A DNA stretch of 64,000 nucleotides. It comes from a bacterium. GTDB taxonomy: Bacteria; Krumholzibacteriota; Krumholzibacteriia; LZORAL124-64-63. Below are positions 44,820 through 53,722 of the stretch, piece after piece. The DNA is taken from assembly GCA_020049465.1 (NCBI GenBank), contig JAIFKS010000028.1:1-64000 (forward strand), in the 5' to 3' direction. The notes beneath the pieces were generated by a model. That model ran no database searches. It had not been told where the DNA came from and worked only from the letters and a program-made list of their open reading frames with translations. Numbering within the stretch: position 1 is the stretch's first letter; the number at the start of each line of letters is the position of its first letter. A program made the translations under genes and the position numbers.

Positions 44820-45913
44820 AACGCTTCGGTCGCCGTGAAGTACATCCCCGACGAGTCCTTGCCGACGCCGTAGTCCAGCCGGAAGTTGATCCCCTCGCTT
44901 ACGCTGAGCTGGTAGCGCAGACCGACACCGGCGCCGACGCGCGCCCGCGCCAGCGAGAGTCCGTCGATGTCGCGCGCCACCGTGCCGGCGGCGGCGAAAG
45001 CCGTCGCGCCGAAACGACCGCCGAGCGGACGCCGGTACTCGGCCTGGAATGCGGCGAGCTGGCGATCGCGGTCACGGCCCTCGTAGTAGCCGCGCAATAC
45101 GTTCTGGCCGCCCAGCAGCGCCAGTTGCGTGAACGGAGGTTCGCCACCGTTGGCCAGCAGCAGCGCCTGCAGCGCCACGGTGTGCCGCGGACCCAGCGGA
45201 AGGTAGCGGCGCAGATCGAGCTTCCAGCGGGTCCAGGTGTCGTCGCCGCCGAATGCGGTCACCGACGCCTCGTGCATATGACCCCGCGTGGGGAAGAAGA
45301 CGTTGTCGCGCGTGTCCCACTGCACGACCAGGCCGGCGCCCGGCGAGTTTCCGCCCTCGCTGCCGGGCACGCCACCGGACGCCAACAGCCCGCCCGCTTC
45401 GACGGCGGACAGCCGCAGCCTCTGGAACTCGAGGCTCGGGCCGACGCGCAGGCCCGGCCGCAGGCGCAGCAGCGCCTGCCCCTGCAGGGACAACGTCCGC
45501 GGCGTGTAGTCCTCTTCGTTCGTCTCCGGCGTTTGCGCGCCGATGCCGTAGAACTTCGTCGGGAAGTAGCTCCAGGACGCCTGCCCCAGCCAGCGCTGCG
45601 CCTCGCCGCGGCGGTACAGATCGGCCGCGAGAATGAGCGTCGCCTGCTTCTCGACCGTTCCGATCAGCCCGACGGTGAGGCTCGATGGCCGCGCATCGTC
45701 TTCGGCCCCGGCGGGCCGGAAGGTGCGGATGGCGAAAGCGCCGGCGCCGAGACGCGTTTCCGGCGAATAGAACAGGGCCGGGATCAGGGACAGACTGCTG
45801 CGCGGCTTCGCCGTGGCATCGGCCGGTGCGTCGGCGGCATGGACCGGGGCCGCGAGCAGCAGAAGGGCCGGCAACAGGAAAGGCCAGCGGTTGTGGCGGA
45901 GAAGTGGAATCAT
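44816..45913 (-). CDS. BamA/TamA-type outer-membrane barrel protein (no POTRA)
   Basis: A 365-residue protein with a signal peptide (about 1-26), then directly a 16-strand-type barrel of the surface-antigen D15 family. Seen: SLIPALFYSPETRLGAGAF, GPSLEFQRLRLS, VQWDTRDNVFFPTRG (the family's DTRDxxxxPxxG), GGQNVLRGYYEGRDRD (the RGY/RGF motif of the lid loop) and a C-terminal Phe recognised by the Bam machinery. There is no POTRA domain, so it is not BamA itself but a barrel-only relative, as in patatin-fused or transporter-like members. Its stop overlaps the ADP-ribosylglycohydrolase start. Confidence 0.87.
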   Translation of the reverse strand: MIPLLRHNRWPFLLPALLLLAAPVHAADAPADATAKPRSSLSLIPALFYSPETRLGAGAFAIRTFRPAGAEDDARPSSLTVGLIGTVEKQATLILAADLYRRGEAQRWLGQASWSYFPTKFYGIGAQTPETNEEDYTPRTLSLQGQALLRLRPGLRVGPSLEFQRLRLSAVEAGGLLASGGVPGSEGGNSPGAGLVVQWDTRDNVFFPTRGHMHEASVTAFGGDDTWTRWKLDLRRYLPLGPRHTVALQALLLANGGEPPFTQLALLGGQNVLRGYYEGRDRDRQLAAFQAEYRRPLGGRFGATAFAAAGTVARDIDGLSLARARVGAGVGLRYQLSVSEGINFRLDYGVGKDSSGMYFTATEAF

Positions 45914-46030
45914 GAGGTGCCCTGACGACGAGGGAGTTCAGACTGCACGAGATGCCGATCCTTGATAATCGAGGACGCCCATTGCTGCCAGTTCGAAGAA
46001 GCGTCCCGCGCGCCGCGCGCGGCGGCGCGA

Positions 46031-47083
46031 TCACCTGATCAGCAGCGCTCGCTGCACGGCGACCTGGCCGGCCGCCTCCATCCGCAGACGATACTGTCCC
46101 CCTGCAACCGCTTTGCCGGCAGCGTCGCAGCCGTTCCAGACGATCGCGTGGCGCCCTTCGTCCATGGTCACGCCGTCCAGCAGCACCGTGACCAGCCGAC
46201 CGGCGGCATCAAGCACCCGCAACCGGACGGGCGCCCGCACCGGCAACTCGAAGACCAGCGTGATGCGCGGATGGAACGGGCTGGGCGCCGGAGGCCGCAG
46301 CGCCAGACGGAGACGAGCGGGGAACGGACCGACCGGCGAAGGCTCCTCGGAACACAGCGGGAACTGATCGCCGCCCGTGAACTCCCGGCCCGGAATCACG
46401 TACAGGCCGGCGACGGTCAGTGTCTGTCCGTTCTCATCCGTCACGCGGACGGAGAAAGGGTTGCCGATCGGCAACGGTACGCCGAGGTTTCCGTCGATGA
46501 TGAAGTGGTTGTCGTTCCGGCGTGGCGCCGCCAAATAGCCGCCTGGTCCATGGTATTCCAGCGCAGCGACGCCGTAGCGGTGGTCACGCACCTGAAGCGC
46601 CACCCAATGCGCGTTGCTGCCAGGGCTGACATGGATCGTGACCGGAGCGATTCCGGGGCCGGCGACGGTTTCCCAGGTGACAGGGACACGGCCCGACCGC
46701 AGGTCGCCGATCAGCGCGAACGCGGCTTCGTTCAGGTCCAGATCGCCGGCGGGGCACGAGGGACACGAATCGACGATGCGCACCGTGACGGCGCCGAGCG
46801 GACCGGTGACGCGCAGCCAGCGGCCGCACATCGACGAACCGTCGTAGTCCTCACTGCTGATCGCGGCCACCAGCGGTTCGCCGTCATCTCCGGCCAGACC
46901 GCAGGCGCCGCCGCCGGGCGGATAGGCGTACCAGGTGGCCTGGCCCGCGCCGGAGACCGCGCCGACGCAGGGTGCCCCTGCGGCGGCGGTTCTCACGGCC
47001 GGCACGGACAACAGGAGCCCGGCGACCAGGACCGGCAACGCGCGGAGCGGGCCGTGAAGTCGGCTCTGGCGACGGAACTGCAT
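46031..47083 (-). CDS. Bacterial expansin with C-terminal sorting tail
   Basis: A 350-residue exported protein (signal about 1-35). Residues 45-140 form an expansin D1 double-psi barrel: GQATWYAYPPGGGACG, then SMCGRWLRVTGP, VRIVDSCPSCPAGDLDLNEA and GDLRSGRVPVTWE, with Asp105 and Asp116 matching the two essential acids of bacterial EXLX1. Residues 147-225 match the D2/CBM63 domain (HWVALQVRDHRYGVAALEYHG, DNHFIIDGNLG). One of the two adjacent Trp of the cellulose platform is His159 here and the third aromatic seems replaced, so binding may differ. The last 80 residues are the sorting-type domain. Expansins loosen plant or microbial cellulose networks without hydrolysis. Start ATG at 47083. Confidence 0.85.
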   Translation of the reverse strand: MQFRRQSRLHGPLRALPVLVAGLLLSVPAVRTAAAGAPCVGAVSGAGQATWYAYPPGGGACGLAGDDGEPLVAAISSEDYDGSSMCGRWLRVTGPLGAVTVRIVDSCPSCPAGDLDLNEAAFALIGDLRSGRVPVTWETVAGPGIAPVTIHVSPGSNAHWVALQVRDHRYGVAALEYHGPGGYLAAPRRNDNHFIIDGNLGVPLPIGNPFSVRVTDENGQTLTVAGLYVIPGREFTGGDQFPLCSEEPSPVGPFPARLRLALRPPAPSPFHPRITLVFELPVRAPVRLRVLDAAGRLVTVLLDGVTMDEGRHAIVWNGCDAAGKAVAGGQYRLRMEAAGQVAVQRALLIR

Positions 47084-47232
47084 CGGCTCGCTCCCGGGGA
47101 AGGCCCGTGGTCGGGGCCGGAGGCGGATCCCCGCGGTGGATTCATGATGGACGGTGGATCGTATCCGATTCGACCGGTGACGACAAGAAGGCCGGCGGGC
47201 GGAGGATCGCGGGCCCGCGCGGCATGTCGGGA

Positions 47233-50109
47233 TCAACCCCCTGCGCGCAGGGCCGCAAGTCGTCGCCGCGCCTCGGCGACCTGCGGGAAACCGGGATCGG
47301 CGTGCTCCCAGGCCGCGAGGAACTTCTCGTATTCGGCGGCGGCCGCGGCGCCTTGCCCCATATCATCGCGGATCCGGGCCAGTTCGTAGCGGGCGATGAA
47401 GTGGGATCCGTAACGTTCGAGGAGACGCTCCATCGTCGCGGCCGCCTCGGGCAGGCGACCCAGGGCACGGCAGGCGCGTGCGCGCGTCCTCAGTTCGCCG
47501 GCGGACAGGCGCGTGATCCGTTCCAGTTTCGCCAGCGCGACGAGGGCGCTGTCCGGACGACCCTCGGCCAGCGAGAGCGCCGCTTCGGTGATGAGTGGGC
47601 CGTGACGGGACTGGACCGGATTCAGATCCGGCTGCGCGAGCCAGGCCGACCGCGCCGCACGCGCCGCGGCGAGCGAATCCGCCTGCGCGAGCGCATGCAC
47701 GCGCACCGACCCGAGCCACAACTGTGTCCACCTCGCAAGTTGCGACACGTCGATCCCGCGGAGGATCTCCAGGGCCTCCAGCGGCCGGTCCGCGACGAGC
47801 AGGAACCCGGCCTGGGCCACCCTCGGATCCGGCCCGCCCAGCAGCGATGCCTCGTCCAGCCATTGGCGCGCCGCCCGCAAACGTCCGGTGCCGGCGCAGA
47901 TCGTCGCCAGCCCCGGGAATTCGTTGTGTCCGGCCATGGCGACCCGACGTTGCACGGCGGACAGATCGGACTCCGCGAGCAGGCGTTCGAAGATCGCCTC
48001 GGCTTCGGCGGCGTCACCGCGCACGTTGGCGCAACGGGCCAGATCCAGTTGCCGGTCCCATTCGTCCGGTTCCAGGCGTCGCGCCTGCAGGAAGGCCACC
48101 GCCGCACTGTCCGGCTCGCCGGCGGCCAGATGCGCCTCGCCCAGAAGATCCCACCCGCGGGCCTTGCCGGGATGGCGCCGCAGGAAATCGGCGATGGCCG
48201 CGTAGGCTTCGGCTTCGCTGCCGCGGTAGATCAGGGCAAGGCATCGCAGCCGACCCAGGTGTTCGTCGTCAGGGAAGCGGCCAAGGCCCTGCTCGGCGAT
48301 CGCCTGCGTCTCGGGCCACATCCAGTACCAGAAGACGGCCTGGCAGTAGGTCTGCAGGATCAACCGGTCGTCCGGCCAGCGCGCCAGCATCTCCCGATAG
48401 ACGTCCAGCGCGGCCGGCAGGTCGCGGTCCATCTCCAGTCGACGCGATTCGAGCATCATGCGGTCCTTGATGCCCAGGTGTGACCGCAGACGCCAGGCGC
48501 GATCGGCGCAATCTTTGGCGGACGGCCCCATGCCGTTCAACCAGTGGATGGTCGCGATCCGCATCCAGGCGAGCGCGAAGGTCGAATCGATCCCGACCGC
48601 CGCCTGGAACCGCGGCAGGGCGTTGCGGAACTTCACTTCCCGAAAGGCCGCTTCACCCGCCACGAATTCCCGATAGGCCTCCGTCGAAGCCGTCGTGATC
48701 TCCCCCACCGATCCCGTTTCGTCCGGCGTGGCCGCCCGCCTGTCGCCGGCGATGAACGGCAGGACCTGGGCGATGATGCCGTCCGCCAGGCCGAACAAAT
48801 CCGCCGCGACGACGCGCTGCCCCCCCACGCCGCGTCCGCTCCCGGTCTCCACGAGTCGCCACACCGCGAACGTCGACCCGTCCCGCCGGCCGATCTGACC
48901 CAGCAACAGCAGTGACGCCCCCGCTTTGCGTGCCACTTCCAGAGCCTGATCCGCCCTGATGTCCCCCCGCTCACCCGTGAACAGCCGGCGACGCAGGTCC
49001 TGCAGGTATTCGGGACTCACCACGCGGATGGGACTGCGCTCGATCAGGCCGATCTGCAGCAACCCCTCGAGCCCCGCGACCGCCAGTGAATCCGGCACGC
49101 CGCCGAGATCAGCGAAGTCCACGACGGCCAGGGCGGCATCGCCTGACGACGGAGTCCGTCCCGGTCGCAGCAGCGCCCAGGCGCCCGCGGCGACCACGGC
49201 GAGCAGCGCCAGCAGCAGGGCCGCGGTCCGGATGCGCAGCGTGCGCCCGCGCACAGGCGGACGGACCACCGCGACCGTCACCGTCCGCGTCGCCTCCGGA
49301 TCCGCCCGCAATCGACGCAGATCCACCGCCAGTTCGTCCGCGTGCTGGTACCGCTGGCCGGCCTCTTTCGCCAGGCATTTGCCGACGATCCTCTCCAGTT
49401 CCAGCGGCACGCCCGTGCGCACGGCGGTCAGGGGTTCCGGTTCGCAGAACAGCAGGTTGTGCAGCAGGGCGGCGTCGTGATCGCCCGCGAACGGCCGCCG
49501 GCCACACACCATTTCGTACAGGACCACGCCCAGCGACCAGAGATCGGACCGGCCATCGGACTCCTCCCCGCGCGCCTGTTCGGGCGAGAGATAGGCCGCG
49601 GTCCCCATCGTCGAACCGCTGCGCGTCAGTTGCGACGCCCCCGCGACCCGCGCCAGCCCGAAGTCCATCACCTTCACCTGGCCCCGCGGGGTCAGCATGA
49701 TGTTGGCCGGCTTGATGTCGCGATGGACAACGCCCTTGCCGTGCGCTTCGTGCAGCGCCTCGGCGACCTGCAGCGCGATGGCCGCCGCTTCCGGAATCGG
49801 CAACGGTCCGTCCGCGATGCGGTCCCTCAGCGTTCGACCTTCGAGAAGGGACATGACGATGTAGGGCCGGCCATCGGCCTCGCCGGCTTCGTACACCGTG
49901 CAGATGCCGCTGTGGTCCAGGGCGGCGGCGGCCTTTGCTTCGTGGACGAAGCGGCGACGGGCCTCGGGGTCGGGATCCAGTCGCGGCGAGAGGAATTTGA
50001 CGGCCACCTGGCGGCCCAGCGCGAGGTCTTCGGCGCGGTAAACCACGCCCATGGCGCCGGAACCGAGTTCCGAGAGAATGCGGTAGTGGGCAACGGTGCG
50101 ACCGATCAT
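47233..50109 (-). CDS. Transmembrane Ser/Thr protein kinase with periplasmic TPR region
   Basis: A 958-residue Hanks-type kinase. Cytosolic kinase domain (10-270): GSGAMGVVYRA loop, VAVKFL (Lys38), HRDIKPAN (Asp131), DFG (Asp149) and YLSPEQARG activation segment. A membrane helix lies at about 293-314. Outside is a TolB/FlgO-like nucleotide-fold segment (ALAVVDFADLGGVPDSLAVAG, about 325-460), then roughly ten TPR-like helix pairs (ALPRFQAAVGIDSTFALAWM and others) to the C-terminus. All catalytic residues are present. It senses an envelope signal and phosphorylates unknown targets; such kinases are common in FCB and Acidobacteria. Start ATG at 50109, after GGGGG. The gene order gives no clear partner. 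Confidence 0.92.
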   Translation of the reverse strand: MIGRTVAHYRILSELGSGAMGVVYRAEDLALGRQVAVKFLSPRLDPDPEARRRFVHEAKAAAALDHSGICTVYEAGEADGRPYIVMSLLEGRTLRDRIADGPLPIPEAAAIALQVAEALHEAHGKGVVHRDIKPANIMLTPRGQVKVMDFGLARVAGASQLTRSGSTMGTAAYLSPEQARGEESDGRSDLWSLGVVLYEMVCGRRPFAGDHDAALLHNLLFCEPEPLTAVRTGVPLELERIVGKCLAKEAGQRYQHADELAVDLRRLRADPEATRTVTVAVVRPPVRGRTLRIRTAALLLALLAVVAAGAWALLRPGRTPSSGDAALAVVDFADLGGVPDSLAVAGLEGLLQIGLIERSPIRVVSPEYLQDLRRRLFTGERGDIRADQALEVARKAGASLLLLGQIGRRDGSTFAVWRLVETGSGRGVGGQRVVAADLFGLADGIIAQVLPFIAGDRRAATPDETGSVGEITTASTEAYREFVAGEAAFREVKFRNALPRFQAAVGIDSTFALAWMRIATIHWLNGMGPSAKDCADRAWRLRSHLGIKDRMMLESRRLEMDRDLPAALDVYREMLARWPDDRLILQTYCQAVFWYWMWPETQAIAEQGLGRFPDDEHLGRLRCLALIYRGSEAEAYAAIADFLRRHPGKARGWDLLGEAHLAAGEPDSAAVAFLQARRLEPDEWDRQLDLARCANVRGDAAEAEAIFERLLAESDLSAVQRRVAMAGHNEFPGLATICAGTGRLRAARQWLDEASLLGGPDPRVAQAGFLLVADRPLEALEILRGIDVSQLARWTQLWLGSVRVHALAQADSLAAARAARSAWLAQPDLNPVQSRHGPLITEAALSLAEGRPDSALVALAKLERITRLSAGELRTRARACRALGRLPEAAATMERLLERYGSHFIARYELARIRDDMGQGAAAAAEYEKFLAAWEHADPGFPQVAEARRRLAALRAGG

Positions 50110-50448
50110 GCGGAGCCCCCTGCGACACAGACGACGCAGACAGCGATGGACCGGGCGAATGATAATCAGCGTACCAACGCGGGCGAAGCGCCGCCAATGA
50201 AAACGGAATTGACATCGATTTTGAGATTCAGCGGCTTCGGCGGCGGCATCCGGCGCGGCAGGGCACCGATTCGACGGCAATGCGGATTGCGCGTGGTCCC
50301 CTGTCGGAACGGCAGGGCTGTCCGCTGCGATCGGGGACGCTCCCCGGATGCTTGATACGCCGGCCCATATATGGTTGATTGCATGACAATGGAATCGGGA
50401 ACCACGCGCCGGGATGTCGCGCGTCGCCGCCACTTGTTACGGGGAATC
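50110..50448. other. Divergent intergenic region
   Basis: About 340 bases between the kinase and UnbV genes. A TTGACA at 50209-50214 is a perfect -35 toward the UnbV gene, but no -10 stands at the right spacing. Otherwise nothing was seen. Confidence 0.45.
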
Positions 50449-52197
50449 ATGAATCGATCGCACCGCGCCGTCTTAGCCTGCCTTCTCGGCCTCTGGCTGC
50501 TGCCCGTCGGCGGCGCGGCGCAGACGCCGCTCGACAGCCGCCACCAACTCGGGCTGTTCCAGGATGTCCTGGGCGACACGGTCACGCAGCGGGCAGGCAC
50601 CTTTCGCGTCGAAGCCCGCCACCTGAAGCTGGTCCGCGATGTCGACGCCATGCCCGGCGATACGGGCGGCAACAACGGCGCGCTCGTCGTTCTGGACGCC
50701 GACGGCGACGGCGACCCCGATCTCCTGATCGCCAAGAGCCCGACTTATCCGGGATGTTCGGCACTGCTGCTGAACGACGGTACCGGGATCTTCACGACCT
50801 TTCACGGGACCGGACTTCCGGTTTACATCCAGGCGGCCGGGCGCGCCGACCTGGACAATGACGGACGGTGTGACCTGGTGCTGGTGGCCAGCGACGAGAC
50901 GGTTCGGCAAGAGCCGCCGAGCACGGCGCTGACCGACATCCGCGGCGACTTCGGGACCGTGCCGCTGCATGAAATCCGGGCGTTCCGCTCCATCGGCAAC
51001 GGCACCTTCGCGCCCGTGGCCGTGGTCGGTCCGGCTGCCGGGAACCCGGATGCCGGCGCGTGGCCGGCCGGCGGACGCTCCGCGTGGCACCATGTGGATC
51101 TGGCCGACATCGACCGGGACGGTCGCGTCGATCTGGTGGCCCGCGAACAGGTCGGCGTGCGCGGCGCCACCGACATGACGCGCGAACGGTTCTGGCTCCT
51201 GATCAACCGCGGCGACCGCCTCGAGGCGGTCCAGATGGTCGAAACGCGCGGCGACGGTTCGATCCTGATGGGCACGGCGGCCGCCACCTGCTTCGACGCT
51301 GACGGCGACGGCTGGACCGATCTGACGGTGGTGTCCGAAACCGGCTTTTTCGTGTTCGACGCGCCGGTGTTGGTGCACGCCAACCGGGGCGGACGATTCG
51401 CCGCCCGGCCCGACACGCTGGACGCCGACCGCGGCCCGAAGTCCATGGCTCCCCTCTGGTACGATGCCGACGCCGACGGTGACTTCGACCTGCTGGCCCT
51501 GCAGGCCGACGCCCAGGGCGGGCAGCACAGCATCTATCTGAACAACGGCGGCGGCAGTTGGCGTTCTTTGGGCGCGGCGTCCGGCCTGTGGAGCGCCTAT
51601 TCGCTGATGAGCGGCGCCGCCTGGGGCGATCTGGACCAGGACGGCCTGCAGGACCTGATTCCCTGCCTGAACGGCGCCGCGGTCTCGCCGATCGACATTC
51701 CGGTGCGGCGGAACCTGGGCCAGGGCCGATTCGGCACCGTGTGGACGGCGCTGACGCCTCCGTACCGCGCCGCCCTGTTCTACGCCGTCTGCGTCGATGT
51801 CGACGGGGACCTGGATCTGGATTTCATCGGCGCGCCGCTCACCCACTACGCCGAGAACGCACCGGCCGCCGACAACCCGGTCGCCCTGTACCGCAACACC
51901 TCGACTGTCGGCAGGGCCATCATGCTGAGTCTGGTCGGCACGCGCTCGAACCGCTCGGCCATCGGCGCGCGCGTCGAGGTGCGGTCGGGCGGCCGTCGGC
52001 AGGCCCTGATTGTCGGCGGCGGCGGCAGCACCGGTTCGATGCAGCCTCCGCTGGACCTGCACTGCGGACTGGGCGAGGCCGCCGCCGCCGAGCGCGTGAC
52101 GGTCAACTGGCCTTCGGGGCTGGTCGAATGGTGGGCCCAACTGGCGGCAGGGCGGCGCTGGGTGCTTACCGAGGGGACAGGGACAGCCGCGAACTGA
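50449..52197 (+). CDS. FG-GAP/VCBS protein with ASPIC/UnbV domain
   Basis: A 582-residue exported protein (signal about 1-24). Seven FG-GAP units with DxDxDG calcium loops (LDADGDGDPDLLI, ADLDNDGRCDLVL, ADIDRDGRVDLVA, CFDADGDGWTDLTV, YDADADGDFDLLA, GDLDQDGLQDLIP, VDVDGDLDLDFIG) fit a seven-bladed propeller. The C-terminal 120 residues match the ASPIC/UnbV (CRTAC1) module: AIMLSLVGTRSNRSAIGARVEVRSG, then GLGEAAAAERVTVNWPSG. It has no PNPFNP tail. Start 50449 with GGGGAA upstream. Its 3' end overlaps the convergent anti-sigma gene by 32 bases. Role unknown; possibly extracellular recognition. Confidence 0.87.
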   Translation: MNRSHRAVLACLLGLWLLPVGGAAQTPLDSRHQLGLFQDVLGDTVTQRAGTFRVEARHLKLVRDVDAMPGDTGGNNGALVVLDADGDGDPDLLIAKSPTYPGCSALLLNDGTGIFTTFHGTGLPVYIQAAGRADLDNDGRCDLVLVASDETVRQEPPSTALTDIRGDFGTVPLHEIRAFRSIGNGTFAPVAVVGPAAGNPDAGAWPAGGRSAWHHVDLADIDRDGRVDLVAREQVGVRGATDMTRERFWLLINRGDRLEAVQMVETRGDGSILMGTAAATCFDADGDGWTDLTVVSETGFFVFDAPVLVHANRGGRFAARPDTLDADRGPKSMAPLWYDADADGDFDLLALQADAQGGQHSIYLNNGGGSWRSLGAASGLWSAYSLMSGAAWGDLDQDGLQDLIPCLNGAAVSPIDIPVRRNLGQGRFGTVWTALTPPYRAALFYAVCVDVDGDLDLDFIGAPLTHYAENAPAADNPVALYRNTSTVGRAIMLSLVGTRSNRSAIGARVEVRSGGRRQALIVGGGGSTGSMQPPLDLHCGLGEAAAAERVTVNWPSGLVEWWAQLAAGRRWVLTEGTGTAAN

Positions 52198-52993
52198 ACG
52201 CCGTGGCGCCTTCGGGGCCGGCGATGGTGAGCGTTTTCGCGCCGGAACCGAGCGCCGCGGTCGGCGCCAGGAACGAGATCGCACGGCCGCCGGCGTCCCA
52301 GGCCGCGCCGATGGTGGTGGCCAGCCGCCACACTTCCCGGCCGGAGGACGCATCCTGGACGCGGATCAGCAGCGGCGTTTCGGCGGTGGCTCCCGGCAAT
52401 TGCCAGGGATCCCACATCACGACGAACGGGAGCGCGGGCGCCGCGGCGGGCACGGCGAAGGCGGGCAAGCCGTCGTCACGCAGATTTCCGGCCAGACGCA
52501 CCACCGGGACCGGCCCTTCCCAGGCCGCGGTTCCGGCCTCGGGACCGAAGGCGCGTTGCACCAGCATGCCCAGCGCCAGACCGGCCGCCAGCGAGGCGCC
52601 CAGAGTGGTCCAGCCGCCGAACCGGCGACCGCCGCCGGCCGGCTCCGCCTGGGGCGTCTCGATCAGTTCGGCGTGCACGCGGCGCACGGTCTGCAGTTCC
52701 CCGAAACACCCCGCGCAGCGGGCGATGTGGGCCGCCACCGCCTCGCGCTCGACGGGTTCGAGGTCTGCGGAAGCGCCGACGGCATAGGCCACCAGCGCGT
52801 CGGCAGCCGGATGCTCGGCCAGGAGCTTTCCGCGGTGGCGCCGCAGATCAGCGTCCAGCTGCTCCAGGAAGCGCAGCGTGTCGGCGCACTCCGGATGAGC
52901 GGCCACGTGGTCGGCCACGGCCTGGCGCTGTTCGGCGCTCATGCCGCCCTTGACGTACTCCACGAGCAGCTGGCTGGCTTCGCGATGGTCCAT
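52166..52993 (-). CDS. Membrane anti-sigma factor with zinc-finger modules
   Basis: A 275-residue protein. The N-terminal part carries HC2-type zinc-finger signatures: DHVAAHPECADTLRFLEQL and a clearer AHIARCAGCFGELQTV (H-x3-C-x2-C), typical of anti-sigma factors that clamp an ECF sigma. A single membrane helix lies near residues 127-147 (LGASLAAGLALGMLV), and the C-terminal 125 residues, beta-rich (PLLIRVQDASSGREVWRLA), should lie in the periplasm. It is divergent from the ECF sigma gene at 53112, 118 bases apart, which supports pairing. Its 3' end overlaps the UnbV gene. Probable role: hold the sigma factor until an envelope signal arrives. Confidence 0.85.
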   Translation of the reverse strand: MDHREASQLLVEYVKGGMSAEQRQAVADHVAAHPECADTLRFLEQLDADLRRHRGKLLAEHPAADALVAYAVGASADLEPVEREAVAAHIARCAGCFGELQTVRRVHAELIETPQAEPAGGGRRFGGWTTLGASLAAGLALGMLVQRAFGPEAGTAAWEGPVPVVRLAGNLRDDGLPAFAVPAAAPALPFVVMWDPWQLPGATAETPLLIRVQDASSGREVWRLATTIGAAWDAGGRAISFLAPTAALGSGAKTLTIAGPEGATAFSSRLSLSPR

Positions 52994-53111
52994 CTTCGTC
53001 CTTGGTCCGGGGATGAGCGTTGATATGTCGCACGACTTCCCCTAATGTTCAACTTTGATTGCGGTTCGCCTCGTTCCGGAGGCCCGCCCGATAGCCAACG
53101 ATCGCCGTGCC

Positions 53112-53687
53112 ATGACGATACGCAGACGCGCCCATGATCAGAACACCTCGCCCGGGGACGTCGATGACGTCACCTTTCTCCTGCTGTTTCGCCAGGGTGA
53201 CACCGCCGCCTGCCGGCGCGTGGAGTCCCAGATGCGCGCCGCGGTTCTTTCCGCCGGCCACCTGCCGGCCGACGATCTGCAGGATCTGCTGCAGGAGGCC
53301 TCGGTCCAGTTGTGGCGGTACGTGAGCGCCGACGGGTTCGTCCTGCGCGGCTCGTTCCGCAGCCTGGCCGTGCGCATTGCGCTGGCCCGCCGCATCGACC
53401 GCCACCGCCGGCAGCGCTTCCTGGTCGAACTGGACGAGGACCTGAAGGACGACGGCCGCAACGCCCTGGATCTGCTCCAGGAAAAGGACCGACTGACCCG
53501 GCTGCACCGGGCCCTGGGGGACATCCGCGAGCTCTGCCGCATCCTGGTGCGCGGACGATTCCTGGAAGACCGTTCCTACGAGGATCTGGGCACCGAACTG
53601 GGCCGCGCCCCCGAGACCCTGCGCGTGCACGTGCACCGCTGCCTGCGGGTGTTGCGCGGGATGATCGAAATCGGCGATAATCGATAG
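53112..53687 (+). CDS. ECF RNA polymerase sigma factor
   Basis: A 191-residue sigma-70 family protein of ECF size. Region 2: ADDLQDLLQEASVQLWRYV, then SFRSLAVRIALARRIDRHRRQR. Region 4: FLEDRSYEDLGTELGRAPETLRVHVHRCLRVLRG, which contains the DNA-binding helix-turn-helix. The start is uncertain: ATG 53112 (MTIRRRAHDQ) fits the family length, and an in-frame ATG at 53055 would add 19 residues; neither has a good ribosome site. It reads into the CHAT protease gene 35 bases downstream, a probable operon, and is divergent from its likely anti-sigma. Confidence 0.88.
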   Translation: MTIRRRAHDQNTSPGDVDDVTFLLLFRQGDTAACRRVESQMRAAVLSAGHLPADDLQDLLQEASVQLWRYVSADGFVLRGSFRSLAVRIALARRIDRHRRQRFLVELDEDLKDDGRNALDLLQEKDRLTRLHRALGDIRELCRILVRGRFLEDRSYEDLGTELGRAPETLRVHVHRCLRVLRGMIEIGDNR

Positions 53688-53722
53688 CATCCTGATGTGA
53701 TCGGAAGGAACGGCGGCATCTG

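Noticed and set aside
44816-45913. BamA
   Set aside because: No POTRA domains and only 365 residues; annotated as a barrel-only relative.
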